DNA of 64,000 bases, taken from positions 294,035-358,034 of the forward strand of contig JAHYIZ010000001.1 of NCBI GenBank assembly GCA_019429405.1, written 5' to 3'. The translations under genes were made by a program, and so were the position numbers. Below, piece by piece: positions 26,629 through 36,501 of the stretch. Below the pieces are notes generated by a model. That model saw only the letters and a list, made by a program, of their open reading frames with translations, ran no database searches and was not told the DNA's origin. How positions within the stretch are numbered: the first letter of the stretch is position 1; each line of letters begins with the position of its first letter. Origin of the DNA: Paracoccaceae bacterium. Lineage in GTDB: Bacteria; Pseudomonadota; Alphaproteobacteria; Rhodobacterales; Rhodobacteraceae.

Positions 26629-29561
26629 TGCGGGCGCAGAACATCTTTGCGCTTCCGCCGGGGGTGGATTTTCCAGAGGCTTTCGTGGCGGGGCTTGCCG
26701 CGCGCATGGCCACCGAGCCGCGCGAGGCGATGGCGCGGGTGCGGGTGTTCCTGCCTTCGGCGCGGATGCTGCGCCAGGTGCGGCAGGCCTTTGACGGGAT
26801 CGGCGCAGGATTCTTGCCACAACTGCGGCTGGTCGCCGATCTTAGCGCGGATCCGGTGCCGGGGCTGCCCGCCGCCGTGCCGCCGTTGCGCCGGCGGCTG
26901 GAACTGGCACAGCTCGTGGCGCGGATGACCGAGCGCGAACCTGATTTTGCCGCCGGGACCGGGGTCTATTCGCTGGCCGATTCGCTCGCCGATCTGCTGG
27001 CCGAGATGCAAATGGAGGGCGTCGCGCCCGAGGCGCTGGAGCGCGTCGATGTGGCCGACCACGCCGCGCACTGGCAGCGCAGCCTGCGCTTTCTGCGCAT
27101 CGTGGCGCGCTATTTTGATGCGGCCACGCCGCCCGACCCCGAGGCGCGGCTGCGCCGGGTGGTGGAGGCGCTTGCCGCGCGCTGGGATGCCAGACCGGCG
27201 CCCTATCCGGTGATCGTGGCCGGATCAACCGGGTCGCGCGGCGCAACGGCGCTATTGATGCAGGCAGTCGCGCGGCTGCCAAATGGCGCCGTCGTGCTAC
27301 CCGGATTTGACTTTGAGATGCCGCAATCTGGCTGGGATAGTCTCGATTCCGGCCCGGTCCCGGCTGAGGACCACCCGCAGTATCGCTTTGCCGCCTTTGC
27401 CCGCGCACTTGGGGCCTCGCCAATGGCGGTGCAACGTTGGCATGAGGTCGCACCGCCCAGCGCCGCGCGCAACGCGCTGGTGTCGCTGGCGCTGCGGCCC
27501 GCGCCGGTGACTGACAGCTGGATGCGCGACGGTGCGCGGCTTGGCAATTTGCAGGCGGCGACGCAAGGCATCACCCTGGTCGAAGCCGCCGACCCCCGCG
27601 CCGAGGCGACCGCGATTGCGCTGCTATTGCGCGAGGCGGCGGAAAACGGCACCCGCGCCGCGCTGATCTGCCCCGACCGACTGTTGACGCGGCGGGTGGC
27701 GGCGGCGCTCGACCGATGGCGGATCACGGTCGATGACAGCGCGGGCGAGCCCTTGCCGCTTTCGCCACCGGGGCGGTTCTTGCGGCATGTCGCAGCGCTT
27801 GCAGGGCGCAAACTGACGCTTGAGGCGATGTTCGTGCTGCTCAAGCATCCGCTGACCGCGACCGGGGCGGGCGGGCGTGGCGACCATTTGCGGTTCACCC
27901 GCGATCTGGAACTGCATCTGCGCCGAAAAGGCCCCGCCTTTCCTGATGAAAAGGCGCTGACCGACTGGGCTGGGGGCTATCAGGAGCCGGATCGGAGCGC
28001 CTGGGCGGCGTGGCTTTCGGGCGCGTTTTCCGGGCTTGAGGCGGCACAGGAATTGCCACTTTTGGCTATAATAGAGACCCATATTGCCCGCGCCGAGGCG
28101 CTGGCGGCCGGCCCCGGCGGGTCGGTGGGCGCAAGCGCGCTTTGGCAGCATGAGGCCGGGCGCGAGGCGGCACGAAGGCTGGCCGAGGCCCGGCGCGAGT
28201 CGGCGCATGCGGGCCAGTTCACCCCGGCGCAGTATTCCGACTTTTTCGCGCGCCTGCTGCAAGGTGGCGCGGTGCGGCTGCCCGAACCGACGCATCCTCA
28301 CATCGCCATTCTGGGCGGTCTGGAGGCACGGGTGGCGGGGGCCGATCTGGTCATTCTGGGCGGGTTGAATGAGGGCAGCTGGCCGCAATTGCCGGGCGCC
28401 GACCCGTGGCTAAGTCGCCAGATGCGGCTCGGTGCGGGCCTTTTGCTGCCGGAGCGCCAGATCGGGTTGGCCGCGCATGACTTTCAGCAGGCGATCGGCG
28501 CACCCCGCGTGGTGCTGACCCGCGCGGCGCGCAGCGCTGACGCCGAGACAGTGGCCTCGCGCTGGCTGAACCGGCTGACAAACCTTCTGGCAGGCCTGCC
28601 CGATCAGGGAGGCAAACAGGCGCTATGCGAAATGCGGGCGCGCGGGCAGGTCTGGCTGCGCATGGCAAACCTGCTCGATACGCCGCGCGCGCTCGTTTTG
28701 CCCGCAGCCCGACCCGCGCCGCGACCGCCCATTGCGGCGCGACCGCGCAGCTTGCCGGTAACCGCGATCAAGACCCTGATCCGCGACCCCTACGCAATTT
28801 ATGCCCAGCGCATCTTGCGGCTGCGCCCGCTTGACCCGCTGCGCCCCGAGCCCGACCCACGCGCGCGCGGCGAGGTATTGCACCGTCTGGTCGAGGTCTT
28901 TGTGCGCGCCCGCCCCGCGGGCGAGACGGTGGACGAGGCGCGCGCGCGGCTTGCCGCGACCGCAGCACAGGTGCTGGCGGACGAGGTTGCCTGGCCCGCC
29001 GCGCAACGATTCTGGCTGGCGCGGATCGAACGAATCGCGGCCAGCTTTTCGCGGTCTGAGGCCGCGCGCGCCCGCGAGGGTAGCCCGGCGGTAATCGAAA
29101 AATCAGGCTCTATTCGGCTTGAAACGCTCAATTTCACGCTGACGGCCAAACCCGACCGCATCGATCTGCTGCGCGATGGGCGGGTTCGGATTTTCGATTA
29201 CAAAACCGGCGAGCCGCCGAGCCCCGAGCAGATGGCCGCCTTCGACAAGCAGTTATTGCTTGAAGCGGCCATGGCCGAGAAGGGCGCATTTGACGCGATT
29301 GGGCCATGCCCGGTGGCCGGATACAGCTACATTCAGCTTGGTGGCGCAGGTGCGACCCGCGATATGGAGTATGACAAGACCCTGATACTGGAAACCTGGG
29401 AGGGGCTGCAAAAGATGCTCGCCGCCTATCTGAGCCGGGAAACCGGCTTTGCCGCGCGGCGCGCGATGCAAAAGGTGACCGACAAGGGCGATTACGACCA
29501 CCTCGCCCGTTTCGGCGAATGGGACGTGACCGACCCGCCTGTGCCGGAGGACGTGGGATGA
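26628..29561 (+). CDS. addB: Double-strand break repair protein AddB
   Basis: AddB is a subunit of the AddAB helicase-nuclease that resects DNA ends for recombination. The 977-residue protein has an inactivated-helicase-like N-terminal region and a C-terminal RecB-family nuclease with VRIFDYKTGEPPSPEQ. I do not see the four-cysteine iron-sulfur cluster that caps the nuclease in Bacillus AddB; the alphaproteobacterial form appears to lack it. The ATG overlaps the tsaE stop and its own stop overlaps addA (ATGA). Confidence 0.95.
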   Translation: MRAQNIFALPPGVDFPEAFVAGLAARMATEPREAMARVRVFLPSARMLRQVRQAFDGIGAGFLPQLRLVADLSADPVPGLPAAVPPLRRRLELAQLVARMTEREPDFAAGTGVYSLADSLADLLAEMQMEGVAPEALERVDVADHAAHWQRSLRFLRIVARYFDAATPPDPEARLRRVVEALAARWDARPAPYPVIVAGSTGSRGATALLMQAVARLPNGAVVLPGFDFEMPQSGWDSLDSGPVPAEDHPQYRFAAFARALGASPMAVQRWHEVAPPSAARNALVSLALRPAPVTDSWMRDGARLGNLQAATQGITLVEAADPRAEATAIALLLREAAENGTRAALICPDRLLTRRVAAALDRWRITVDDSAGEPLPLSPPGRFLRHVAALAGRKLTLEAMFVLLKHPLTATGAGGRGDHLRFTRDLELHLRRKGPAFPDEKALTDWAGGYQEPDRSAWAAWLSGAFSGLEAAQELPLLAIIETHIARAEALAAGPGGSVGASALWQHEAGREAARRLAEARRESAHAGQFTPAQYSDFFARLLQGGAVRLPEPTHPHIAILGGLEARVAGADLVILGGLNEGSWPQLPGADPWLSRQMRLGAGLLLPERQIGLAAHDFQQAIGAPRVVLTRAARSADAETVASRWLNRLTNLLAGLPDQGGKQALCEMRARGQVWLRMANLLDTPRALVLPAARPAPRPPIAARPRSLPVTAIKTLIRDPYAIYAQRILRLRPLDPLRPEPDPRARGEVLHRLVEVFVRARPAGETVDEARARLAATAAQVLADEVAWPAAQRFWLARIERIAASFSRSEAARAREGSPAVIEKSGSIRLETLNFTLTAKPDRIDLLRDGRVRIFDYKTGEPPSPEQMAAFDKQLLLEAAMAEKGAFDAIGPCPVAGYSYIQLGGAGATRDMEYDKTLILETWEGLQKMLAAYLSRETGFAARRAMQKVTDKGDYDHLARFGEWDVTDPPVPEDVG

Positions 29562-32500
29562 TCCGGCGCGACGACGCCAGCGAAAAGCAGGTCCAAGCCG
29601 CCGAGCCGGGGCAATCGACATGGCTTGGCGCGAACGCGGGGTCAGGCAAGACACGGGTGTTGACCGACCGCGTTGCACGGCTGCTTTTGGCTGAAACAGA
29701 GCCTCAAAAAGTCCTTTGCCTGACCTACACCAAGGCTGCCGCCAGCGAGATGCAGAACCGTTTGCTGGAACGTCTGGGCAACTGGGCGATGCTGCCCGAT
29801 GCCGATCTGCGCAGCGCGCTTGCCAGTCTTGGCGCCGAAGGGCCGTTTGATTCACAAGCGCTGGCGCGGGCGCGGCGGCTCTTTGCCAAGGCAATCGAAA
29901 CGCCGGGCGGGCTGAAGATTCAAACCATTCATGCGTTTTGTGCGGGTCTGTTGCGGCGCTTTCCGCTTGAGGCCGGGGTGCCACATGACTTTGTCGAGAT
30001 GGACGAACGCGCCGGCATGATGATGCGCGCCGAGGTGGTGGAAGAGATGGCGGCGGGCGCCGACGTCGGCGCGGTCGATGCGCTGGCGCGGTATTTTCCC
30101 GGTGATGATCTGAAGGCGTTTCTGGGCGAATTAGGCCGAAATAGTGTCTATTTTGCGCAGCCCGTGACCCGTGCCGAAGCGCTTGCGATGTTCGGCCTGC
30201 CCGGCGGGTATGATGCCACTACGCTGATCGGCGAGGTTTTTCTGGGCGGCGAGGCAGAGTTGATCGGCGCGCTGGTGCCGATGCTGCTGGCAAAGGGCGG
30301 CAATGACGGCAAGGCAGGCGCCAAGCTGGCGCGGCTAGATCTGACGGCGCCGGATATTGAAAGCTGCGCGGCGTTAGAGGGGGTGTTGCTTTTCGGCGCG
30401 AAGGCAGCGGCGCCATTTGGGGCCAAGATAGGGTCTTTTCCGACCAAGCCGCTGCAAACCGGGGCAGCGGCGGCGCTGATGCCGCAGCTCGATGCGTTGA
30501 TGCTGCGTATCGAGGCGGCCCGGTCGCGGCGCATTGCGCTGGCGGCGGCAGAGCGGACGCTGGCGCTGCACCGGTTCGCCTCGGCGTGGCTGCCGCGCTA
30601 TCACGAGAAGAAGGCGGCGCGGGGCTGGCTCGATTTTGACGACCTGATCGCCCGCGCGGCGGCGCTGCTGTCTGACCCGTCGGTGGCGCAATGGGTGCTG
30701 TTCCGGCTTGATGGCGGAATCGACCATATTCTGGTCGACGAGGCGCAAGATACCAGCCCCGGCCAATGGCGGGTAATCGGGGCGCTGGCCGCTGAGTTTA
30801 CCGCCGGGGAAGGCGCACGGGGCGGGGCGCGCACGCTATTTGTGGTAGGTGACCCGAAACAGTCGATCTACTCGTTCCAGGGTGCCGATCTGGCAGAGTT
30901 CGAGACGATGCGAGAGTTTTTCGCCGAGCGGTTCGGCGCCGCCGGGCGGCCAATGCAATCGCTGGAGCTTGCGCATTCGTTCCGGTCTTCGCCTGCGATC
31001 CTGCGGCTGGTTGACCTGACCTTTGATGAGCGGGTTGCCCGCGGGCTGGGCGGCCCGGCCAAGCACATCGCCTACCGCGCCGACCTGCCGGGCAGGGTCG
31101 ATCTGTGGCAGGTGGTGCCCAAGCCCGATACCGAAGACCGCGGCGACTGGCGCGACCCGCTTGATCTGCGCGGGGCGCGCCATGAGGCCGTGGTTTTGGC
31201 CGGGGCGATTGCGGGCGAGATCAGGCGGCTGATCGACGCGGGCACCCAAGTGCCGGACCAACACGCGGTTGGCGGCGCGCGGCCGGTGCATGAGGGCGAT
31301 TTTCTGGTGTTGGTGCAACGCCGTTCGGCGCTGTTTGCCGAAACCATTCGTGCCTGCAAGGCGGCGGGGCTGGCGGTGGCGGGGGCCGACAGGCTCAAGC
31401 TCGGCGCCGAACTGGCGGTGCGCGACGTTACGGCCTTGCTGGCGTTTCTGGCGACGCCGGAAGATGACCTTTCGCTGGCGGCCGCGTTGAAATCGCCCCT
31501 GTTTGGGTGGACCGAAGCGCAGCTTTACGCACTGGCGCAGCCGCGGAGCGGGTATCTTTGGGAGGCATTGCGGGGCGATCCGGCGCGGGAAGCCACGTTG
31601 GCGGTGCTGCACGATCTGCGCGATGTGGCCGACTATCTGCGCCCTTATGAGGTGATCGAGCGGTTGCTGACGCGCCACGGCGGGCGCGAACGCCTGCTCG
31701 CACGCCTGGGGCCCGAGGCAGAAGATGGGATTGACGAGCTTTTGTCGCAGGCGATGGCCTTTGAACAAAGCGAGGTGCCCAGCCTGACCGGGTTTCTGGG
31801 CTGGCTGGGCGCCGATGAGACCGATGTGAAGCGGGCCCCGGGCGCGGCAGGGCGCGCGATCCGGGTGATGACGGTGCACGGGGCCAAGGGGCTCGAATCA
31901 CCCATCGTGATTTTGCCAGATACCGCAAAGCGCAAGGTCGACCGCCGCAACGCCTTGCTGGAATTGCCGCAGGGTACGGCGTGGAAAACCGCCGCCGATG
32001 CCTCGCCGCCCGAAATTGCGGCCGCCCGCGAGGCCGAGCTTGAGCGCGAGCGAGAAGAGCGGCTTCGGCTGCTCTATGTCGCGATGACGCGGGCGGAGAA
32101 ATGGCTGATCGTGTGTGCGGCGGGCGAGGTGGGCACGGGCGCCGATAGCTGGTATGCGCTGGTCAGCGATGCGATGGAAAAGGCAGGCGCAGAGACTGTT
32201 CAGCTCGCGCCTGACCTGGCTGGCCCGCTTGGCAGGGTGCGTCGTCTGGCGTTTGGCGACTGGCCTGCCCCGGTGGCCCCCGAGGCGGCGGCGCCGGCAG
32301 CGGATGAAAGTTTGCCTCCATGGGCCCGGTCGGTGGCGTCGGCGGCGCCCGCCGCACCGGGCGCACTTTCCCCTTCAGATCTTGGCGGCGCCAAGGCATT
32401 GCCCGGCGAGGCTGGGCTGGATGACGAGGCGGCAAAGCAGCGCGGCAGGCGTTTGCATTTGCTGCTGCAACATCTGCCAGACTGGCCCGAGGAAACCTGG

Positions 32501-32968
32501 CCAGAAGTGGCGGCAGGGCTGTTTGCTTCGGGTGAAGATTCGGCCAATCTGGCTGAAATAGAGCCTGTTCTAGCGACCGCAGCGCGGGTTTTGCAGGCGC
32601 CGGAAATGGCCGCGTATCTTGGCGCCGAGGCGCTGGCAGAGGTGGAGTTTACCGCGCCCTTGCCCGAACTTGGCGGGGCGCGTGTGCATGGCGCGATCGA
32701 CCGGCTTGTGATCACAGATGATGCGCTGCGCCTGCTAGACTTCAAATCAAACGCGGTCGTGCCGCAAAGCCCCGAGGCCGTGCCTGAGGGCATCTTGCGC
32801 CAAATGGGGGCCTATGCGGCGGCGCTGGCGCAAATCTACCCCGGCCGCGCGATTGAGGTGGCGATTTTCTGGACTGAGGCCGCCAGCCTGATGCCGTTAC
32901 CTCTGGCGCTTGTCGCTGACGCGCTTCGTAGGGCGCCGCACCTTGACGCGGCACCCGCGCAAACCTAG
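29558..32968 (+). CDS. addA: Double-strand break repair helicase AddA
   Basis: The 1136-residue UvrD-type helicase and nuclease partner of AddB. Walker A is GANAGSGKTRVLTDRV (24-39). Motif Ia is CLTYTKAAASEMQNR, motif II HILVDEAQDTSPGQW, motif III VVGDPKQSIYSFQGA, and the V/VI region includes VHGAKGLESPIVILPDT and RLLYVAMTRAEKWL. The C-terminal nuclease has the LRLLDFKSN motif. The start at 29558 overlaps the addB stop. RecBCD is not seen, so AddAB is the probable end-resection enzyme. Confidence 0.97.
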   Translation: MIRRDDASEKQVQAAEPGQSTWLGANAGSGKTRVLTDRVARLLLAETEPQKVLCLTYTKAAASEMQNRLLERLGNWAMLPDADLRSALASLGAEGPFDSQALARARRLFAKAIETPGGLKIQTIHAFCAGLLRRFPLEAGVPHDFVEMDERAGMMMRAEVVEEMAAGADVGAVDALARYFPGDDLKAFLGELGRNSVYFAQPVTRAEALAMFGLPGGYDATTLIGEVFLGGEAELIGALVPMLLAKGGNDGKAGAKLARLDLTAPDIESCAALEGVLLFGAKAAAPFGAKIGSFPTKPLQTGAAAALMPQLDALMLRIEAARSRRIALAAAERTLALHRFASAWLPRYHEKKAARGWLDFDDLIARAAALLSDPSVAQWVLFRLDGGIDHILVDEAQDTSPGQWRVIGALAAEFTAGEGARGGARTLFVVGDPKQSIYSFQGADLAEFETMREFFAERFGAAGRPMQSLELAHSFRSSPAILRLVDLTFDERVARGLGGPAKHIAYRADLPGRVDLWQVVPKPDTEDRGDWRDPLDLRGARHEAVVLAGAIAGEIRRLIDAGTQVPDQHAVGGARPVHEGDFLVLVQRRSALFAETIRACKAAGLAVAGADRLKLGAELAVRDVTALLAFLATPEDDLSLAAALKSPLFGWTEAQLYALAQPRSGYLWEALRGDPAREATLAVLHDLRDVADYLRPYEVIERLLTRHGGRERLLARLGPEAEDGIDELLSQAMAFEQSEVPSLTGFLGWLGADETDVKRAPGAAGRAIRVMTVHGAKGLESPIVILPDTAKRKVDRRNALLELPQGTAWKTAADASPPEIAAAREAELEREREERLRLLYVAMTRAEKWLIVCAAGEVGTGADSWYALVSDAMEKAGAETVQLAPDLAGPLGRVRRLAFGDWPAPVAPEAAAPAADESLPPWARSVASAAPAAPGALSPSDLGGAKALPGEAGLDDEAAKQRGRRLHLLLQHLPDWPEETWPEVAAGLFASGEDSANLAEIEPVLATAARVLQAPEMAAYLGAEALAEVEFTAPLPELGGARVHGAIDRLVITDDALRLLDFKSNAVVPQSPEAVPEGILRQMGAYAAALAQIYPGRAIEVAIFWTEAASLMPLPLALVADALRRAPHLDAAPAQT

Positions 32969-33001
32969 GTTCAACGCAACCATCCATTCAGGAGTTATGA
33001 T

Positions 33002-33322
33002 ATGTCCACCACAGCCGTCACCGACGCCACCTTCGATGCCGAAGTGCGCAATTCCGATATTCCCGTGGTCGTCGATTTCTGGGCCGAGTGGTGCGGACCC
33101 TGCAAGATGATCGGCCCGTCGCTGGAAGAGCTTTCGGCCGAGTTCGCGGGCAAGGTGAAGATCGTCAAGGTCAATGTCGATGAAAACCCCGACAGCCCGG
33201 CGGCGCTGGGGGTGCGCGGCATCCCGACGCTGTTCCTGTTCAAGGATGGGCAGGTGCATTCCAACAAGGTTGGCGCAGCACCAAAAGCGGCGCTGAAAAC
33301 CTGGATTCAGTCAGCGCTCTGA
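33002..33322 (+). CDS. trxA: Thioredoxin
   Basis: A 106-residue thioredoxin 1-type protein with active site WCGPCK (C31, C34), the cis-Pro segment [11 protein letters not shown] and the expected [19 protein letters not shown] helix. It reduces disulfides in the cytosol. AGGAG lies seven bases before the ATG. It is followed by a strong terminator and lies 33 bases after addA. Confidence 0.97.
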   Translation: MSTTAVTDATFDAEVRNSDIPVVVDFWAEWCGPCKMIGPSLEELSAEFAGKVKIVKVNVDENPDSPAALGVRGIPTLFLFKDGQVHSNKVGAAPKAALKTWIQSAL

Positions 33323-33341
33323 GGCGCGGGCAAGCGAAACG

Positions 33342-33363
33342 GGGCGCCTTCGGGCGCCCTTTT
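33342..33363 (+). terminator. Rho-independent terminator of trxA
   Basis: A perfect 7-bp stem GGGCGCC/GGCGCCC closes a stable TTCG tetraloop (33349-33352), followed by TTTT. The convergent gene on the other strand stops at 33363 and can use the same stem. Confidence 0.85.
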
Positions 33364-34280
33364 CATATCGGCCAGCCGCCCCGGCGCAGCGCCGCCAGTA
33401 TCTGTGCCTCGGCCTGCGGGCTGCCTGCGGCAATCGACTGGTCGGCCAGAAACCACCACAAATAGCGGTCATAGTCGGGGGCCGCGTCACCCGCGGCGCG
33501 GAATGCCTCAACCACGCCAAGGCGCGGTACCGACGCTGCAATGTGGTGAAAATCGATCTCGGCAAAAAGGACGGCAGGCTTGCCGAAAAAATAGCCGTTG
33601 AAGGCGACGCCCGAGTTTTGCGTAACCACCAGATCACAGGCGGCCAGCGCCTCAACCGCGCCCCCGGTTGCGACGCGCAGGCGCGGGTGCCGCGTGGCAA
33701 GCGCCTCAAGCGCGCGCAAATCGGCGGCGGAATAGGTTTCCTTGGGGTGCAGCGTGGCAAGAATGCGGGCGCTGGGCATTTGTTCCAGCGTCACATCAAG
33801 CATGTCAAGCGGGCTCATGGCTTGAAAGCTGCGATGGTCCTGCAGCATGCCCTGCAAAGGCACGAACACGAAACTTTCGCGCCGTGGCGCATCGGCGGCA
33901 CCCTTGAAAAGCCTCCGCCGCCAGTGCGCGGCAAAGATGCGAGCGGTTTCGGGGTCGATCGCTTCGGGGGTGAAACTGGCTGTGGCCACCGGCCATTCCC
34001 AGCGCTTTGCGCTGCGTTCAATATGCCAGAAGGCGCCAACATAGGTGTGCCGGCAAACAAGGCCGTGGCCTGCGGGCGGTTCTTCCATCAGGCTCAGGCC
34101 GTAGCCGGGCGCGGCAGCGGCCAGCAACCTTTCACGCAGCACATCGGGGCGCAATTCCACCTGCCAGCCCTGCCCTCGCACCGCCGCCATGACCCGATTG
34201 AAGAAGTTGTGCCGCCCCTCGCGGGCCGCATCAATAATGCCGTCGGGCAAATAGAGGGTCACGGTCCGGTTCAGCGACAT
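33363..34280 (-). CDS. Glycosyltransferase/capsule-synthesis-like protein
   Basis: A 305-residue protein. Its C-terminal half, with ARILATLHPKETYSAADLRA, DLVVTQNSGVAFNGYFFGKP and then AVLFAEIDFHHIA, resembles the donor-binding half of GT-B glycosyltransferases and of capsule KpsS/LipB-type proteins: a nucleotide-sugar-like (S/G)GVAFNGxxxGKP turn. No membrane segment or signal is present. No sugar-polymer genes are nearby, so the product is unknown. The start at 34280 is chosen over a longer frame that runs antisense through hslV. Confidence 0.6.
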   Translation of the reverse strand: MSLNRTVTLYLPDGIIDAAREGRHNFFNRVMAAVRGQGWQVELRPDVLRERLLAAAAPGYGLSLMEEPPAGHGLVCRHTYVGAFWHIERSAKRWEWPVATASFTPEAIDPETARIFAAHWRRRLFKGAADAPRRESFVFVPLQGMLQDHRSFQAMSPLDMLDVTLEQMPSARILATLHPKETYSAADLRALEALATRHPRLRVATGGAVEALAACDLVVTQNSGVAFNGYFFGKPAVLFAEIDFHHIAASVPRLGVVEAFRAAGDAAPDYDRYLWWFLADQSIAAGSPQAEAQILAALRRGGWPI

Positions 34281-34322
34281 GCGCAAAACTAGCGCGGCGG
34301 CGCGGGCTTGGGCAAGCCGCGC

Positions 34323-34351
34323 CTTGCAGGGCGGCGCCCGGACACGCATAT
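34323..34351 (+). promoter_or_regulatory. Possible heat-shock (RpoH) promoter of hslV
   Basis: CTTGCA (34323-34328), a 17-base spacer, then GCATAT (34346-34351). This resembles the alphaproteobacterial RpoH pattern (CTTGAA-N17/18-CCATAT). The start would leave a leader of about 15 nt before ATG 34372. HslVU is usually RpoH-controlled. Confidence 0.45.
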
Positions 34352-34371
34352 GAAGCCAAACGGAGGGCACG

Positions 34372-34929
34372 ATGGCAGAAGACAGGTTTCCCGGCTGGCA
34401 CGGCACGACGATATTGGCGGTGCGGCGCGGCGGGCGCGTGGTGGTGGCGGGCGACGGGCAGGTGAGCCTTGGCAACACGGTCATCAAAGGCGCCGCGCGC
34501 AAGGTGCGAAGGCTTAGCCCCGGCGGGCACGATGTGGTTTGCGGCTTTGCCGGGTCAACCGCCGACGCCTTCACGCTGCTGGAACGGCTTGAGAAAAAGC
34601 TGGAGGCTGCACCGGGGCAACTGGCGCGCGCCTGCGTTGACCTTGCCAAGGACTGGCGCATGGACAAATACCTGCGCAATCTTGAGGCGATGCTGATCGT
34701 CACCGACGGCAGCCTGATGTTCGTGCTGACCGGCGCCGGCGATGTGCTGGAGCCCGAACACGACGTGGCGGCGATCGGCTCTGGCGGCAATTTCGCGCTC
34801 GCCGCCGCGCGCGGTCTGATGGAAACCAGGATGGACGCCGAGGCGGTGGCGCGCAAGGCCATGGCGATTGCCGCCGATATCTGCGTGTTCACCAACGGCA
34901 ACCTGACGGTGGAAAGCATTTCCGCATGA
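34372..34929 (+). CDS. hslV: ATP-dependent protease peptidase subunit HslV
   Basis: The 185-residue threonine protease of the HslUV complex. The N-terminus [20 protein letters not shown] places the catalytic Thr after an 11-residue propeptide, as in other alphaproteobacteria (E. coli has only the initiator Met). [17 protein letters not shown] and the [14 protein letters not shown] segment are conserved. CGGAGGGC is the ribosome site. Its stop overlaps the next ORF's start (ATGA). Confidence 0.96.
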   Translation: MAEDRFPGWHGTTILAVRRGGRVVVAGDGQVSLGNTVIKGAARKVRRLSPGGHDVVCGFAGSTADAFTLLERLEKKLEAAPGQLARACVDLAKDWRMDKYLRNLEAMLIVTDGSLMFVLTGAGDVLEPEHDVAAIGSGGNFALAAARGLMETRMDAEAVARKAMAIAADICVFTNGNLTVESISA

Positions 34930-35147
34930 ATGCGCAACTCAAGGTGCTTTCAGGCCAGGACGCCGTTCGATTTCTTGAACGCGATCAGATGGGCTATGTC
35001 GCAAGAGATCCAAGTGGCTGGATTCGCCTTTTCCGTGACCGCGAGACGGCAGTCTATTGGCTTCTAGAGTATCCCGATAGCTCTAGTCACGGTGGCGGGC
35101 CTCCTCGCCTTACGCCCCTTTTTGTTTTCGAGGAAACATCAGAATGA
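34926..35147 (+). CDS. Unrecognised small ORF coupled between hslV and hslU
   Basis: A 73-residue protein I do not recognise. It starts in an ATGA overlap with the hslV stop and ends in an ATGA overlap with the hslU start, so it is coupled on both sides. GC is about 53% by my count against clearly higher GC in the flanking genes, and it uses codons rare here such as CTA, TCT and AGT. It is hydrophilic, with [20 protein letters not shown] near the centre and a possible beta-strand/helix core (YWLLEYP). It may be a recent insertion or fast-evolving gene. Confidence 0.55.
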   Translation: MNAQLKVLSGQDAVRFLERDQMGYVARDPSGWIRLFRDRETAVYWLLEYPDSSSHGGGPPRLTPLFVFEETSE

Positions 35148-36448
35148 CCGACCTGACCCCCCGCGAGATCGTATCCGAGCTTGACCGCTACATCATCGGG
35201 CAAGGCGCGGCCAAGCGCGCGGTGGCGGTGGCCTTGCGCAACCGCTGGCGCCGAAAGCAACTGGCCGATGATCTGCGCGAAGAGGTCTACCCGAAGAACA
35301 TATTGATGATCGGGCCGACCGGGGTGGGCAAGACCGAGATCAGCCGCCGTCTGGCAAAGCTCGCCCGCGCGCCGTTCCTGAAGGTCGAGGCGACCAAGTT
35401 CACCGAGGTGGGCTATGTGGGCCGCGACGTGGAACAGATCATCCGCGATCTGACCGACGCCGCGGTGGCCGACACCCGCGCCCGGATGCGCGGCGAGGTG
35501 CGGGGCCGCGCCCACAAGGCCGCCGAGGAACGGGTGATCGACGCGCTGGCAGGCACCGACGCGCGCGAGGGAACGCGCGAGATGTTTCGCGGCAAGCTGA
35601 AGCGCGGCGAGCTGGATGCCACGATGATCGAGCTCGACGTGGCCGACACCGCGCCCAGCATCGGCATGATGCCGATGGGCGGGCCGGGGATGGAAGGCCA
35701 GATGCAGGGCCTGCAAGACATGCTCAGCAAGGCCTTCGGCGGGCGGCGCACCCGCAGACGCATGACCGTGGCGCAAAGCTATGAGGCGTTGATTTCGGAA
35801 GAGGCCGACAAGCTCTTGGATGACGAAGCGGTGAAGGCGGCGGCGCTTGAGGCGGTGCAGCAGCAGGGCATCGTGTTCATCGACGAGATCGACAAGGTCG
35901 CCAGCCGCGCCGAAACGCGGGGCGCCGATGTCAGCCGCGAAGGCGTGCAGCGCGACCTGTTGCCGCTGATCGAGGGAACCACTGTCAGCACCAAATACGG
36001 GCCGGTGAAGACCGATCACATCCTGTTCATCGCCTCGGGCGCGTTTCACATCGCCAAACCCTCGGACCTGTTGCCCGAATTGCAGGGGCGGCTGCCAATA
36101 CGGGTCGAGCTGCAACCGCTGACCGAGGGCGATTTTGTGCGCATCCTGACCGAAACCGACAACGCGCTGACACTGCAATACTCCGCGCTGCTGGCGACCG
36201 AGCAGGTGACGGTCAGCTTTACCCCCGATGGCATCGCCGCGCTGGCGCGGATTGCCGCCGAGGTGAACCGCGCGGTGGAAAACATCGGCGCGCGGCGGCT
36301 TTACACGGTGATGGAGCGGGTGTTCGAGGAACTTTCGTTTACCGCACCAGACCGCGGCGGCGAGGCGGTGGTGGTCAACTCCGCCTTCGTCGAGAAGCAT
36401 CTGGGCGATCTGTCGCGTTCAACCGACCTTAGCCGGTATGTGCTCTGA
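35144..36448 (+). CDS. hslU: ATP-dependent protease ATPase subunit HslU
   Basis: The 434-residue AAA+ unfoldase that feeds substrates to HslV. Walker A is [19 protein letters not shown], Walker [15 protein letters not shown], and the I-domain insert lies about residues 110-240. The sensor-2 region [19 protein letters not shown] and the C-terminal tail DLSRYVL that docks into HslV are intact. GAGGA lies about ten bases before the ATG, inside the upstream small ORF. Confidence 0.97.
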   Translation: MTDLTPREIVSELDRYIIGQGAAKRAVAVALRNRWRRKQLADDLREEVYPKNILMIGPTGVGKTEISRRLAKLARAPFLKVEATKFTEVGYVGRDVEQIIRDLTDAAVADTRARMRGEVRGRAHKAAEERVIDALAGTDAREGTREMFRGKLKRGELDATMIELDVADTAPSIGMMPMGGPGMEGQMQGLQDMLSKAFGGRRTRRRMTVAQSYEALISEEADKLLDDEAVKAAALEAVQQQGIVFIDEIDKVASRAETRGADVSREGVQRDLLPLIEGTTVSTKYGPVKTDHILFIASGAFHIAKPSDLLPELQGRLPIRVELQPLTEGDFVRILTETDNALTLQYSALLATEQVTVSFTPDGIAALARIAAEVNRAVENIGARRLYTVMERVFEELSFTAPDRGGEAVVVNSAFVEKHLGDLSRSTDLSRYVL

Positions 36449-36501
36449 CCCCTTTTGTTTTGGCGGCGCGCGGTCCATGAGGGCGCGAGCGGGGGTGCAA
36501 C

